Part shown: positions 17,293 through 25,975 of the stretch, in pieces | How the letters are laid out: every line of letters starts with the position of its first letter | How positions within the stretch are numbered: the first letter of the stretch is position 1 | Source of the DNA: Nonlabens tegetincola | GTDB lineage: Bacteria > Bacteroidota > Bacteroidia > Flavobacteriales > Flavobacteriaceae | Length of the DNA stretch: 64,000 bases | Assembly (NCBI RefSeq): GCF_002954355.1 | Contig: NZ_MQVV01000016.1 | Coordinates: forward strand, 62,001 to 126,000 | Direction: 5' to 3' | Made by a program: the position numbers and the translations under genes | Notes under the pieces: model-generated | Told to the model about the DNA's origin: nothing | Database searches by the model: none | The model's input: only the letters and a program-made list of their open reading frames with translations

Positions 17293-17703
17293 ATGGGCGA
17301 TTCTACAACACTTAAAAAAGACTTACTTAACCAACTTATCTTGATGGCTCATCGAGATGGAAAATTAGATAGTAAAGAAATCTCTTTTGTCCTTAATGTA
17401 GGAAAAAGGCTAGGATTTGAAGAAGTTGATGTTGTAGACATGATTAAAAATCCATCTGCTCAAATTGAAAAACCTCCTAAAGATTTTACACAACGCATTG
17501 TACATTTTCATCGTCTTATGATCATGATGTATATTGATGGTCACGTCGATGATAAAGAATTACAATTTTTATATGAACTAGGTCTTACTTATGGGTTTAG
17601 AAAGTCGACGATTGACACCTTACTTAGAATGATGGAACGCTATCCAAATGGTGACATTCCTGCAAGTGAACTCATAGAAATACACTCAAGAGACTATAAC
17701 TAA
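17293..17703 (+). CDS. TerB-like (tellurite resistance fold) cytosolic protein
   Basis: A 136-residue all-helical protein. Two repeated acidic turns, HRDGKLDSKE and YIDGHVDDKE, are the metal-binding-like loops of the TerB/DjlA N-terminal fold. There is no J domain and no membrane segment. The ATG at 17293 is preferred to an upstream in-frame TTG at 17272, which sits in a promoter-like TACCTTGC. The role is unknown; tellurite resistance should not be inferred from the fold alone. It stands between DUF2254 and Hsp20. Confidence 0.82.
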   Translation: MGDSTTLKKDLLNQLILMAHRDGKLDSKEISFVLNVGKRLGFEEVDVVDMIKNPSAQIEKPPKDFTQRIVHFHRLMIMMYIDGHVDDKELQFLYELGLTYGFRKSTIDTLLRMMERYPNGDIPASELIEIHSRDYN

Positions 17704-17815
17704 TGCCACAATGGCATTTTAAAACAGGCTAAAACTGTCTTTTTGTCTTATTTTTCAATTGGTATTCAATTTGCCTATTACAGGTCAAATAAGTTGAATA
17801 AATAAAAATTGAAAT

Positions 17816-18244
17816 ATGACACTTACAAAAAGAACTAACAACTGGTTACCATCTTTAATAGATGAAATGTTTAATCAAGATTTTAATGGTGGTAGTATTA
17901 TTAATGAAAAGCCATTCATTCCTGCTGTTAATGTAATTGAAGCAGATAATGCTTTCTCACTAGAAATGAGTATTCCTGGATTTAAAAAGGAAGATGTAAA
18001 CATTGAAATCGATCAGGATGTTTTGACTATTCAATCAGAAGTTGAAACTTCAAAAGAAGAAAAAACAGAACAATTCACTCGTAAAGAGTTTTCTAAAAAA
18101 TCTTTTAAGCGCAGTTTTAATTTACCAGAAACAGTAAATCAAGATCGCATTGAGGCTAATTATGAAAACGGTATTCTTACTATAAGTTTACCTAAAAAAG
18201 AAGAAGCCTTACCACAGCCTAAAAGAATGATTACTTTAAAGTAA
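17816..18244 (+). CDS. Hsp20/alpha-crystallin small heat-shock protein
   Basis: A 142-residue ATP-independent holdase. The alpha-crystallin domain spans ~35-135. It contains FSLEMSIPGFKKEDVNIEID, FKRSFNLPETV and the closing ANYENGILTISLPK, whose G-I-L forms the start of the last strand. The N-terminus is short (NWLPSLIDEMF), normal for bacterial class-A proteins, and the C-terminal tail keeps a partial I-x-I-like ITLK. It is a single-gene transcript with a terminator at 18264. A heat-responsive promoter is expected but none could be recognised. Confidence 0.96.
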   Translation: MTLTKRTNNWLPSLIDEMFNQDFNGGSIINEKPFIPAVNVIEADNAFSLEMSIPGFKKEDVNIEIDQDVLTIQSEVETSKEEKTEQFTRKEFSKKSFKRSFNLPETVNQDRIEANYENGILTISLPKKEEALPQPKRMITLK

Positions 18245-18263
18245 TCAAATCAAGATGTAGCTT

Positions 18264-18293
18264 AAAGCCAGCAATATTGCTGGCTTTTTTTTT
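18264..18293 (+). terminator. Terminator of the hsp20 gene
   Basis: AAAGCCAGCA pairs with TGCTGGCTTT around an ATAT loop and is followed by T residues. Confidence 0.92.
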
Positions 18294-18374
18294 AACATAG
18301 AACTAGCATCAGTTTAACGTCTAGTTGGGTGAACCTAGAATACACGCCAACTATCTTTAACCTAAAACAAGAAT

Positions 18375-19472
18375 ATGAGTAGTAGTGATATACTTTATAG
18401 CAAAATAACCAGCGCACAAGACTTTAAAAATAGAATAGTGATGGCACCAATGACTCGTAGTCGTGCTACCGATGATCACATTCCTACACCTATAATGGCT
18501 GCCTATTACGGCGAAAGAGCATCTGCAGGTTTATTGATTACTGAAGGAACATCTCCATCTCCTAATGGAGTAGGCTATGCAAGGATACCTGGAATTTATA
18601 ACGATCAACAAATTGATGCGTGGCGTGCCGTGACTAAGGCAGTGCATGCTAATGGAGGAAAAATATTTTTGCAAATCATGCACACAGGACGTGTGTCTCA
18701 TCCAGATAACATGCCCAATGATGCAAAAATTGTAGCGCCTAGTGCTATCGCTCCAGAAAACACAAAAATGTGGGTAGATGGCAAGGGCGAGCTAGAAATA
18801 CCAGTACCTAATGAAATGACCTCAAGCGATATAGAACAAGTAATTGAAGAGTTTGTTCAAGCTGCTCAAAATGCTATCGCTGCCGATTTTGACGGTGTAG
18901 AAATTCATGGAGCAAATGGGTACTTACTAGAACAGTTTTTTAATCCAGCCTCTAATAAACGAGAGGACGAGTACGGCGGTAGTGTTGAAAACCGAAGTAA
19001 GGTAATTCTTGAAATTGCCAAAAGAACCGTAGCTGCTATAGGAGCAGATCGTGTAGGAGTGCGTTTAAGTCCTAATGGGGTCATGAATGATGTAGGTCCT
19101 TGGGAATCTCAAAAACAAGACTTTGAATACCTGGTATCACAATTCAATTCTTTGAATCTACTTTACCTTCATTTACTGGATCATCAGGCAATGGGAGCAA
19201 ATCCTCTACCTGAAGATATACGTACAAGCCTGCAATCTAAATTTGAGGGAATAAATATTCTTTGTGGCGGATACGACAAGTCAACCGCCATTAAGGATCT
19301 TACTAATGAAAAAGCCGATATGATTGCCTTTGGACGTCCATTTGTTGCAAATCCCGATTTGGTGGAACGATTTAAACAGGATGCCGATTTGAATGAGGTT
19401 GATCAGGATACTTTTTATACTCCAGGGAAAGAAGGTTATCTAGATTATCCTAAAATGGAGCCTATATCCTAA
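18375..19472 (+). CDS. Old-yellow-enzyme-type alkene reductase
   Basis: A 365-residue FMN-dependent ene-reductase. Family features: MAPMTRSRA at the FMN-binding start of the barrel, the substrate-binding HGANGYLLEQF (~residue 177) followed by NPASNKREDEYGGSVENR, and the C-terminal MIAFGRPFVANPDLVER phosphate site. It reduces the C=C bond of alpha,beta-unsaturated carbonyls or nitro compounds with NAD(P)H. It is immediately upstream of a zinc alcohol dehydrogenase, suggesting joint handling of reactive aldehydes or enals. A palindrome copy lies in the gap between them. Confidence 0.95.
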   Translation: MSSSDILYSKITSAQDFKNRIVMAPMTRSRATDDHIPTPIMAAYYGERASAGLLITEGTSPSPNGVGYARIPGIYNDQQIDAWRAVTKAVHANGGKIFLQIMHTGRVSHPDNMPNDAKIVAPSAIAPENTKMWVDGKGELEIPVPNEMTSSDIEQVIEEFVQAAQNAIAADFDGVEIHGANGYLLEQFFNPASNKREDEYGGSVENRSKVILEIAKRTVAAIGADRVGVRLSPNGVMNDVGPWESQKQDFEYLVSQFNSLNLLYLHLLDHQAMGANPLPEDIRTSLQSKFEGINILCGGYDKSTAIKDLTNEKADMIAFGRPFVANPDLVERFKQDADLNEVDQDTFYTPGKEGYLDYPKMEPIS

Positions 19473-19490
19473 TTATTGATTTTATTTTTG

Positions 19491-19506
19491 CGCTTTCGCG
19501 AAAGCG
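19491..19506. repeat. 16-bp palindrome copy 4 (intergenic, between ene-reductase and alcohol dehydrogenase)
   Basis: Perfect copy in the 54-base gap, 20 bases before the alcohol dehydrogenase ATG. It happens to leave the frame open, giving a spurious upstream extension of that gene containing RFRES. Confidence 0.95.
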
Positions 19507-19526
19507 TAAATCCTTTAAACATTTTT

Positions 19527-20570
19527 ATGAAAGTACAAGCATATGGTGCTCACGCATCAGATAAAGATTTAGAACCTTTAACTATAGAACGACGTGAATT
19601 ACTTAGTAATGACGTTAAAATTAAAATCATTTATTGTGGTGTATGCCACAGCGATATTCACGCCAAAAATAACGACTGGGGTAACGCAAAATATCCTATC
19701 GTACCTGGCCATGAGATCATAGGAAGAGTAGAAGAAGTAGGAGCTGAAGTAAGTAAATACAAAGCAGGTGATCTAGTAGGAGTAGGCTGTATGGTGGATA
19801 GTTGTCAAGAATGTTCTCAATGTAATGATGATATGGAACATTTTTGTGAAAACGGTAGCACCAGTACCTACAATAGTAAGGATAAACACTTGGGTGGACA
19901 CACCTTTGGCGGTTACTCTACTCACATTGTCGTAAGAGAGGAATTTGTATTGAGTGTTTCAGAGAAATTGGATACTAAAGCAGTGGCACCACTACTTTGT
20001 GCTGGAATTACTACTTACTCTCCTTTGCGTCATTGGAATGTAAAGAAAGGAGATAAAGTAGGTGTTGTAGGATTAGGTGGATTAGGACACATGGGAATTA
20101 AGTTTGCTCATGCTCTAGGCGCCGAGACCTATATGATTACCACTTCACCAGAAAAAGCACAAGATGCAAAACGATTAGGTGCCGATGGTGTTATTATATC
20201 AAAGGACAATGAGGACATGAAAAAACATTTTGGGACCTTTGATTTCATTCTAAACACTATTCCCGTAGGTCACGATTTAAATCCATACTTACAACTGCTT
20301 AAACCAGACGGAACAGTATGTTTAGTAGGTGCCATAGAACCGCTAGAACCTTTCCACGGTGGTAACCTTATTTTAAGACGTAAACGTATTGTAGGTAGCT
20401 TAATAGGAGGAATTGCAGAGACTCAAGAAATGCTTGATTTCTGTGCAGAACACAATATTACTAGCGATGTAGAAATGATTGATATCAATGAAATAAATAC
20501 TGCTTTTGAACGCGTTCAAAAAAATGATGTCAAATATCGTTTTGTTATTGATATGGCATCACTTAATTAA
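19527..20570 (+). CDS. Zinc-dependent NAD(P) alcohol dehydrogenase (cinnamyl/YahK type)
   Basis: A 347-residue medium-chain dehydrogenase. Catalytic zinc ligands begin with CGVCHSD (~residue 38) and GHE; the structural zinc cluster is CQECSQCNDDMEHFC; the Rossmann motif is GLGGLGHMG. It resembles the broad-specificity aldehyde reductases of the YahK/CAD branch, which favour NADPH. The ATG at 19527 gives the family N-terminus MKVQAYGAH; a frame open from 19476 runs through the palindrome and adds residues absent from relatives. The end overlaps the convergent STE24-like gene by 8 bases. Confidence 0.95.
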   Translation: MKVQAYGAHASDKDLEPLTIERRELLSNDVKIKIIYCGVCHSDIHAKNNDWGNAKYPIVPGHEIIGRVEEVGAEVSKYKAGDLVGVGCMVDSCQECSQCNDDMEHFCENGSTSTYNSKDKHLGGHTFGGYSTHIVVREEFVLSVSEKLDTKAVAPLLCAGITTYSPLRHWNVKKGDKVGVVGLGGLGHMGIKFAHALGAETYMITTSPEKAQDAKRLGADGVIISKDNEDMKKHFGTFDFILNTIPVGHDLNPYLQLLKPDGTVCLVGAIEPLEPFHGGNLILRRKRIVGSLIGGIAETQEMLDFCAEHNITSDVEMIDINEINTAFERVQKNDVKYRFVIDMASLN

Positions 20571-21801
20571 TCTTTTGCATGGCAGTAATACGCTGCAGCA
20601 GGCTAGGATGTGAATATTGAAAATACACTACAGCCGGGTGCGGTGTTAAATTACTTAAACTAGTTTTAGTTAGCGTCTTTAATCCTGTGATTAAAGGCGC
20701 TGCTTTATAAGTACGCACTGCATAAGCGTCGGCTTGATATTCAAATTTGCGTGAAAGGATGTTCATAAAAATGCTTGTAATCATAGATATAGGTGAATAC
20801 AGCAAGAAAAAGGCTACTAGTCCTATGTGAAATGAAGAATTTGAAACACCCAATGCTCGTGCCATCAAATCGCTGTCCACCACAAGAGAAAATAAGTATA
20901 GAGTAAATCCTGTGGTAAGCGTACCAGCTAGTAGGTTGTATAAAATATGTTTTTTCTTATAGTGACCAACCTCGTGTGCAAGAACAGCCACTATTTCTTC
21001 TTCGGTTAATTGATCAATTAACGTATCGTATAAGGTCACCCGTTTTTCACTTCCAAAACCACTGAAATAAGCATTGGCCTTGGTACTTCTTTTGCTACCA
21101 TCAATCACAAATATTTTAGTAAGTTCAAAACCTACTTGGTTGGCATATTCAGATATTTTATCTCTTAAACTACCTTGTTCCAAAGGTGCCTGTTTATTGA
21201 ATATAGGAACGATCAATCGGGCGTAAAACATATTAAGTAATATACTCACGATAAAAATGACGATCCACGCGTACCACCAAAAATTTGAATCTGCCCAGTT
21301 GTAAATAAGAATAAGAACCGTAAGTAATCCACCACCTAAAATTAGTGTCATAAACCAGCCTTTTATCTTGTCCAGAAAAAATAGTTTTTTTGTGGTTTTA
21401 TTAAAGCCATATTTTTCTTCAATAACAAAAGTACTGTAATAGGATAGAGGAGTAGTAAGTAAATCACTAGCCATAAACAACACGCCAAAAAATAACAAAC
21501 TAACCACGGTTTCATTATTGGTAATACTACGACACCATTGATCTACTAGGGCAAATCCATCTAGAAATATAAATACCAAAATACCAACAATAGAAATGAA
21601 ACTATTTAACGTACCAAATTTGAAGCGCTCCTTTTTATAAGCTTGTGACTTCTCGTATTCCTCTTGTTTATAAACATCGGACAGGACTGCTGGTATAGGT
21701 TTTGAATACCAAGTATAATTAAGAAAGGACAAAACCTCATTCAGTAAAAAGTCAAATACTAGAATACCGATTATGCAATAAAATAAAACTGTTGGAGTCA
21801 T
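20563..21801 (-). CDS. M48 family CAAX-type (STE24) membrane metalloprotease
   Basis: A 412-residue zinc protease with several membrane segments. The HEVGH zinc motif lies near residue 275 (VAVLAHEVGHYKKKH), with the downstream EYQADAYAV segment supplying the third ligand Glu. The large N-terminal part and DGSKRSTKANAYFSGFGSEK are typical of the STE24/CAAX protease 1 group rather than HtpX. Bacteria lack CAAX prenylation, so it probably serves membrane protein quality control. It is followed, 2 bases away upstream in the transcript, by the TrmH gene. Confidence 0.93.
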   Translation of the reverse strand: MTPTVLFYCIIGILVFDFLLNEVLSFLNYTWYSKPIPAVLSDVYKQEEYEKSQAYKKERFKFGTLNSFISIVGILVFIFLDGFALVDQWCRSITNNETVVSLLFFGVLFMASDLLTTPLSYYSTFVIEEKYGFNKTTKKLFFLDKIKGWFMTLILGGGLLTVLILIYNWADSNFWWYAWIVIFIVSILLNMFYARLIVPIFNKQAPLEQGSLRDKISEYANQVGFELTKIFVIDGSKRSTKANAYFSGFGSEKRVTLYDTLIDQLTEEEIVAVLAHEVGHYKKKHILYNLLAGTLTTGFTLYLFSLVVDSDLMARALGVSNSSFHIGLVAFFLLYSPISMITSIFMNILSRKFEYQADAYAVRTYKAAPLITGLKTLTKTSLSNLTPHPAVVYFQYSHPSLLQRITAMQKIN

Positions 21802-21803
21802 GA

Positions 21804-22616
21804 TTAAAAATCTCTTTGACGTTTTGCTTCAAATAATAAAATGGCAGCACTTACTGATACGTTCATACTATCAATCTCACCACTCATAGGAATGATAATG
21901 TTTGCCTTGGCTGCATCTCTCATTTCGTCTGTAAGTCCAGTAGCTTCAGTTCCTACAGCAATAGCGCTGGAATTCTTAAAACTGGCTGTATGATATGGAA
22001 TACTAGTTTGTAAAGTAGCAGCGTATAGATCAATCTCTTTCATTCTTAAAAATTCACAAATCTCACTAGTGCTAGTACTTGCAATTGGTACAGTGAGCGC
22101 ACAACCTACACTAGATCGTATAACGTTGGGATTATACAGGTCACATTTAGGATCTGCTAGTAGAACAGCATCAACCGCAGCGGCATCTGCTGTGCGCAGT
22201 AAAGCGCCTAAGTTTCCTGGTTTTTCAATAGATTGAGCAACAAGGACAAGGGCATTGTTTGGTAAGTTAAGATCAGTAAGCTGTAATGTTTTCGCTTTCG
22301 CGAAAGCGATACAACCTTCAGTACCGCTGCGATAAGCTAGCTTTTCATAAACCTCAATACTTACGCTTATTAGTTCTACATCCTTACTCACGCCAAGTTG
22401 AGCCTGTACAAATTCCTTGGAAACTTGTTCTTGCTGGTTAAATATTTCAGGACACACCAATAGAGTTTGTAGTTGATAATCACCTTTAATGGCAAGTGTG
22501 ATTTCACGAGCGCCTTCTATAAGAAACAGCTGTTCCTTTTTACGTGCTTTGCTTTTACGCTGCAGCTGTTCTGCCTGACGTATCAACGCGTTGTGTGGAC
22601 TAGTAATGTGCTTCAT
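21804..22616 (-). CDS. TrmH/SpoU family RNA 2'-O-methyltransferase
   Basis: A 270-residue enzyme with an N-terminal substrate-binding domain and a C-terminal SPOUT knot. SPOUT motifs are clear: motif 1 SIEKPGNLGALLRTADA, motif 2 AIAVGTEATGLTDEM, motif 3 IIPMSGEIDSMNVSVSAAI. Whether it targets rRNA or tRNA cannot be told. The palindrome (22293-22308) is read as AFAKA near residue 104, in the hinge between domains. It forms an operon with the STE24-like gene, with a -7 element at 22633. Confidence 0.94.
   Translation of the reverse strand: MKHITSPHNALIRQAEQLQRKSKARKKEQLFLIEGAREITLAIKGDYQLQTLLVCPEIFNQQEQVSKEFVQAQLGVSKDVELISVSIEVYEKLAYRSGTEGCIAFAKAKTLQLTDLNLPNNALVLVAQSIEKPGNLGALLRTADAAAVDAVLLADPKCDLYNPNVIRSSVGCALTVPIASTSTSEICEFLRMKEIDLYAATLQTSIPYHTASFKNSSAIAVGTEATGLTDEMRDAAKANIIIPMSGEIDSMNVSVSAAILLFEAKRQRDF
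22293..22308. repeat. 16-bp palindrome copy 5 (inside TrmH-family gene)
   Basis: Perfect copy, read as AFAKA in GCIAFAKAKTL at the junction of the N-terminal and SPOUT domains. Confidence 0.95.
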
Positions 22617-22632
22617 AAAAGTAGAATGTATG

Positions 22633-22640
22633 CAAAAATA
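22633..22640 (-). promoter_or_regulatory. -7 promoter element of the TrmH-family gene
   Basis: TATTTTTG fits TAnnTTTG, 16 bases before the ATG. No clear -33 element. Confidence 0.5.
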
Positions 22641-22759
22641 AGAGATTGTAACTGGCTGTGTGACTACTCAAACGTTTAAGCATAAACTTTTGTCAACAAC
22701 CGCATGTATTCAAAACCCGTGCTAGTGGTTTTATGTAACTTTACTACAAATTAAAGCAT

Positions 22760-23149
22760 ATGAATTTTCACACTCGTAAATGGATTAAACCAGAAGATTT
22801 AAACCCTAACGGAACCTTATTTGGTGGTAGATTACTAGAATGGATTGATGAAGAGGCTGCTCTCTATGCAATCATTCAGCTGGAAAATCAAAAGGTAGTC
22901 ACTAAGTTTATGAGTGAAATTAATTTTACGGCAAGTGCTCAACCTGGTGACATCATTGAGATAGGTCTCGAGGTTAACAAATTTGGACGTACTTCTATAG
23001 ATCTTAAATGTGAGGTACGTAATAAAATGACTAGGGAAACTATTATTACAATTGAAAATATTGTTCTAGTGAATTTAGGTGAAGACGGTTCACCAAAACC
23101 TCATGGAAAAACCAAAATTGAATACGTTAAGGATCGTTTAAAAGCTTAA
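22760..23149 (+). CDS. Acyl-CoA thioesterase (hotdog fold, YciA-like)
   Basis: A 129-residue single hotdog domain. The N-terminal PNGTLFGGRLLEWIDEEAA with the catalytic Asp in the central helix, FMSEINFTASAQPGD and the later strands match the YciA/cytosolic acyl-CoA hydrolase group, which hydrolyses short and medium acyl-CoAs. Relatives act as hexamers. It is monocistronic and ends directly against the stop of the decayed acetyltransferase on the other strand. Confidence 0.93.
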   Translation: MNFHTRKWIKPEDLNPNGTLFGGRLLEWIDEEAALYAIIQLENQKVVTKFMSEINFTASAQPGDIIEIGLEVNKFGRTSIDLKCEVRNKMTRETIITIENIVLVNLGEDGSPKPHGKTKIEYVKDRLKA

Positions 23150-23710
23150 TTACTCCAATTTTTTAATAATCTTACAAGGATTTCCCATAGCTAGTACATT
23201 ACTGGGAATATCCTTATTGACTACACTACCGGCGCCTATGGTAACCTTATCACCTATAGTAACACCAGGAAAAATAACGCTATTACCACCTATCCATACA
23301 TTATTACCAATTACGACAGGTTGAGTAGTGGTGATGTAAGTACTATTTGAACCGTTTGATTTTATACGATCAGATGCTTTAAGAGGATGTGTAGCTGTAT
23401 AAATTTGAACATAAGGTGCTATTAAAAATTATCACCTATTTAAATACGATTATCATCTAGAAACATACAATTGGTATTCAAAAAGGTATTTTTACCGATA
23501 GAAATGTTTTCGCCATAATCACAGTAAAATGGAGATTCAATCCAAACACCAGGATATTTGTTTCCTAGTAGCTCGCTGAGTAATTCAGCCTTTTCTTCGA
23601 TCAAACGAGGATTTAATGTATTGATTTTACTAAGTAATTCACAAGCCTTAAAATATCGTTCTAATAATTCAGGATCCCGAGAGCATTTTCTCTTTTTCTG
23701 TCATAGCCAT
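23150..23710 (-). pseudogene. Decayed sugar O-acetyltransferase (maltose/galactoside acetyltransferase family)
   Basis: Reading leftward from an ATG at 23710 or 23704, the frame begins MTEKEKMLSG, the usual start of this family. It then meets a stop in TCCTGA; the correct sequence resumes one frame over at DPELLERYFKACELL, with about 5-7 residues missing. A second stop, TAA (probably from CAA), interrupts DDNRI*IGDNF. A further single-base loss in a T run (NF then [15 protein letters not shown] in the next frame) follows. The C-terminal left-handed beta-helix with [11 protein letters not shown] and [11 protein letters not shown] is intact. Three separate lesions argue for a genuine pseudogene. 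It lies 10 bases after the SMR gene. Confidence 0.88.
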
Positions 23711-23720
23711 GTGCTGTTTT

Positions 23721-24047
23721 TTAATGAGAAACTACTTTCAATCCTACAATTGATGCAATTAAGGTGATCAAAAATAGCAGTCGTAAAAAGGTAACAGGTT
23801 CTTTAAAAACAAATATTCCCACTAGCACAGTTCCCACAGCACCTATACCAGTCCAAACGGCGTAGGCAGTACCTATGGGCAAACTTTGAGTTGCTTTAAT
23901 AAGCAATCCCATGCTTACACATAATGATACGAGAAATCCAGCGTACCACATATACATTAAGGTTCCAGATGATTCTTTGGCTTTACCTAAACAAAATGCA
24001 AAGGCCACTTCAAATAATCCTGCAATGATTAAAATTATCCATTTCAT
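23721..24047 (-). CDS. Small multidrug resistance (SMR) family exporter, SugE/Gdx-like
   Basis: A 108-residue protein of four membrane helices. The membrane-embedded Glu of the first helix is present in AGLFEVAFA. LPIGTAYAVWTGIGAVGT is the SMR signature in the form seen in SugE/Gdx guanidinium exporters. Such proteins work as antiparallel dimers driven by protons. No guanidine riboswitch was recognised upstream. It was probably transcribed together with the following acetyltransferase, now decayed. Confidence 0.9.
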   Translation of the reverse strand: MKWIILIIAGLFEVAFAFCLGKAKESSGTLMYMWYAGFLVSLCVSMGLLIKATQSLPIGTAYAVWTGIGAVGTVLVGIFVFKEPVTFLRLLFLITLIASIVGLKVVSH

Positions 24048-24130
24048 TTATTAAAAATACGATAGATTCCGAACAGGTTGTAGATTAAAGTAATCTAATA
24101 ATGAGAAGAATCATAAAAGAAAATACGATT

Positions 24131-24826
24131 CTAATAATATTCATAGGATCTTGTTACCGTGTGTTGCAAACCATCCTCTGAATCAAAATATTCTCGCTTT
24201 AAAAAATTGCCGAATTCATCAGTTCCAGATTCGGTTACTTTGGATTTTTTAAAGGGTAGACGTGTACTGTCATTACTTACCTTCATTTCTACAAGTTGAT
24301 TGTCTCGATAAGAAAAAACTACTTTGGAGTACAAGCTATTATTCATATCGTTCCATTTTTTTCCAGTAGTTGTAGAGGAAAGGATTTTGTAATCTTTATC
24401 CCAAGTATGAATTGTCTTTAGCTCATACTTAGTTGTAATAGATTTAGTGTAAATGTGTAATGTACTATCATTGACTAGTACTTCTTTTTTGATTTTAGAA
24501 ACTTGTCGGTCATCCACGGCGATAGTTTTAGAGTTTCGCTCCGTGTTACTAACCTTTTCAAAGTAGGTTATTTCACCTAGTGCTAGAGAATCTTGCTCTA
24601 CATATCTGTGATTATAATGATCAATGTGAGTAACAAAACCTTCTTCATTAAAGTGGTAAGTATCTTCAAAAGAAGTACTTGTAGCATGATTTAAAGAATA
24701 TTCAGTATAACTTTTAATAGAACCCTTTAAATTATTACGTTTCAAGTCATTAGGAAAATTAAAAACGGATGTTTTTAGAGAAGCTATTACTAAGCATATA
24801 GAACAAAATACAAGATTCAATTTCAT
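24131..24826 (-). CDS. Secreted hypothetical protein
   Basis: A 231-residue protein with an N-terminal hydrophobic stretch (LVFCSICLVIASL, residues ~5-17) acting as a signal peptide. The mature part has short beta-type repeats of the form YHFNEEGFVTHIDHYN and FSYRDNQLVEMKV, ending EYY. These resemble the tyrosine-rich strand repeats of YD/RHS-like beta structures in Bacteroidota secreted proteins, but this is a weak resemblance. I do not recognise a family. It lies 11 bases after the NTF2-like gene and may share its transcript. Confidence 0.7.
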   Translation of the reverse strand: MKLNLVFCSICLVIASLKTSVFNFPNDLKRNNLKGSIKSYTEYSLNHATSTSFEDTYHFNEEGFVTHIDHYNHRYVEQDSLALGEITYFEKVSNTERNSKTIAVDDRQVSKIKKEVLVNDSTLHIYTKSITTKYELKTIHTWDKDYKILSSTTTGKKWNDMNNSLYSKVVFSYRDNQLVEMKVSNDSTRLPFKKSKVTESGTDEFGNFLKREYFDSEDGLQHTVTRSYEYY

Positions 24827-24837
24827 AGTTCACCTAA

Positions 24838-25215
24838 TTAATACATCGTATTTGAATGGGCCAATTGATCCGGTATTTGTTGGATAGCATCCCAGTGTTC
24901 ACAAATCTTACCATCCTTATCAAATCTAAAAAAATCCATAGTCACGTACTCATCATTACCAGGCCATACTTGATGCGTATGTAAAGCAACCAGATCATGC
25001 TGACCTATACAACGTGCAAATTCAATAGTTTTATTAGGATACTCTTGTTGCATTCTTTCAAAATATTCAATAAAACCTTGGATACCGTCAACCACATGTG
25101 GATTGTGCTGTATGTAAGTATCGCCTACATAAAGTTCCACAGCTTTACTCGGATTGCCTAGATAAGCCATTTTATAAAAAGCGATAGCGTTTTCTTTATT
25201 TTTCTCAATATCCAT
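24838..25215 (-). CDS. NTF2-like/SnoaL-type protein
   Basis: A 125-residue cytosolic protein with the cone-shaped NTF2-like fold. Features are NKENAIAFYKMAYLGNPSKA (first helix), YIQHNPHVVDG, and a closing EHWDAIQQIP, in which the His-Trp-Asp pattern typical of SnoaL-like cyclases/isomerases is kept. The ATG at 25215 matches relatives; a longer frame to 25260 adds a hydrophobic stretch not expected. Enzymatic role unknown; often annotated as ester cyclase or nuclear transport factor 2 family. Confidence 0.85.
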   Translation of the reverse strand: MDIEKNKENAIAFYKMAYLGNPSKAVELYVGDTYIQHNPHVVDGIQGFIEYFERMQQEYPNKTIEFARCIGQHDLVALHTHQVWPGNDEYVTMDFFRFDKDGKICEHWDAIQQIPDQLAHSNTMY

Positions 25216-25326
25216 AATAGTAATTAAATCTAAAGATAAGCAAAGTACAACACCTAGCATCTGGCAATTGTATCTGCCTAACGCGACATCTCAATGGAAA
25301 AGTAGGAGCGAAGTGATGTTCTATAT

Positions 25327-25342
25327 CGCTATTGCGAAAGCG
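25327..25342. repeat. Degenerate copy of the 16-bp palindrome
   Basis: CGCTATTGCGAAAGCG differs from the perfect unit at two positions in the left half. It lies in the non-coding stretch 25261-25425, in the least conserved part of the window. Confidence 0.7.
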
Positions 25343-25425
25343 TAATACAAAGCAAAAAAGCCTGCTGATAATAACCAATTACAGAAGAAATGACTATTTT
25401 AATTCATGCCAACCTAGAGTTCCGT

Positions 25426-25851
25426 TCATTCCAAATCGAGAAATTTCAATTTTTTTCTTTTGAACTTGATCTCTATTAAAGCAGCGACATTTTGTTTACC
25501 GTTTTTCCATTCTAAATTTGAATCTATGAAATCTTTAAACTTATCAAAATCTAATTCTAAAGAGTTTATATTAGTCTCGTTTTCATAGCTTAATAAACAA
25601 GAGTTTCCTTCTTTGTATACAATAATTTGAAGTTTTAATATACCTCGGATTTTTTTTCTTTGTTCAGGGGTGATTAATTTGGCGACCGATTTTATTAATT
25701 CCTGATTTTCTATTTCAGCAGTTTTATCCACACTTTCCAATGCAAATCTTTGAGTGTTACAATTACCGAGGTTTTTCTCATAAATACTTTGAGCTAAGAC
25801 GTTATAAATCCCAAAAAATAGGAGTAAGATTAAAGTAAGTAATATTTTCAT
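25426..25851 (-). CDS. Secreted protein with TonB-C-like fold
   Basis: A 141-residue protein with a signal peptide ending VLA|QS (~residue 20). After a helical part, the pattern GILKLQIIVYKEGNSCLLS, then a helix, then WKNGKQNVAALIEIKFKRKKL follows the strand-helix-strand order of the TonB C-terminal domain. In Bacteroidota such short secreted versions are common and uncharacterised. It lacks a membrane anchor and proline-rich spacer, so it is not an energy transducer. Confidence 0.65.
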   Translation of the reverse strand: MKILLTLILLLFFGIYNVLAQSIYEKNLGNCNTQRFALESVDKTAEIENQELIKSVAKLITPEQRKKIRGILKLQIIVYKEGNSCLLSYENETNINSLELDFDKFKDFIDSNLEWKNGKQNVAALIEIKFKRKKLKFLDLE

Positions 25852-25975
25852 AGTCTTTGAAAAGTTATTATTGATTCTTTTATTGATTTGTTTTGTGAAA
25901 AAGTAATTGACTTGATAGGATGAGGTCCAGTAAACAACTTTGAGTATAAAGAGTAAATGTGAATAGCATCATTGT

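Noticed and set aside
17292-17703. Tellurite resistance function for the TerB-like gene
   Set aside because: Only the fold is shared; no other ter genes are present, so resistance should not be inferred.
25394-25429. A 12-codon frame (minus strand, start MNGTLGWHELK) overlapping the TonB-C-like gene stop by ATGA
   Set aside because: It looks a little like the start of a glyoxalase-type protein but stops at once with no continuation in other frames; too short to support.
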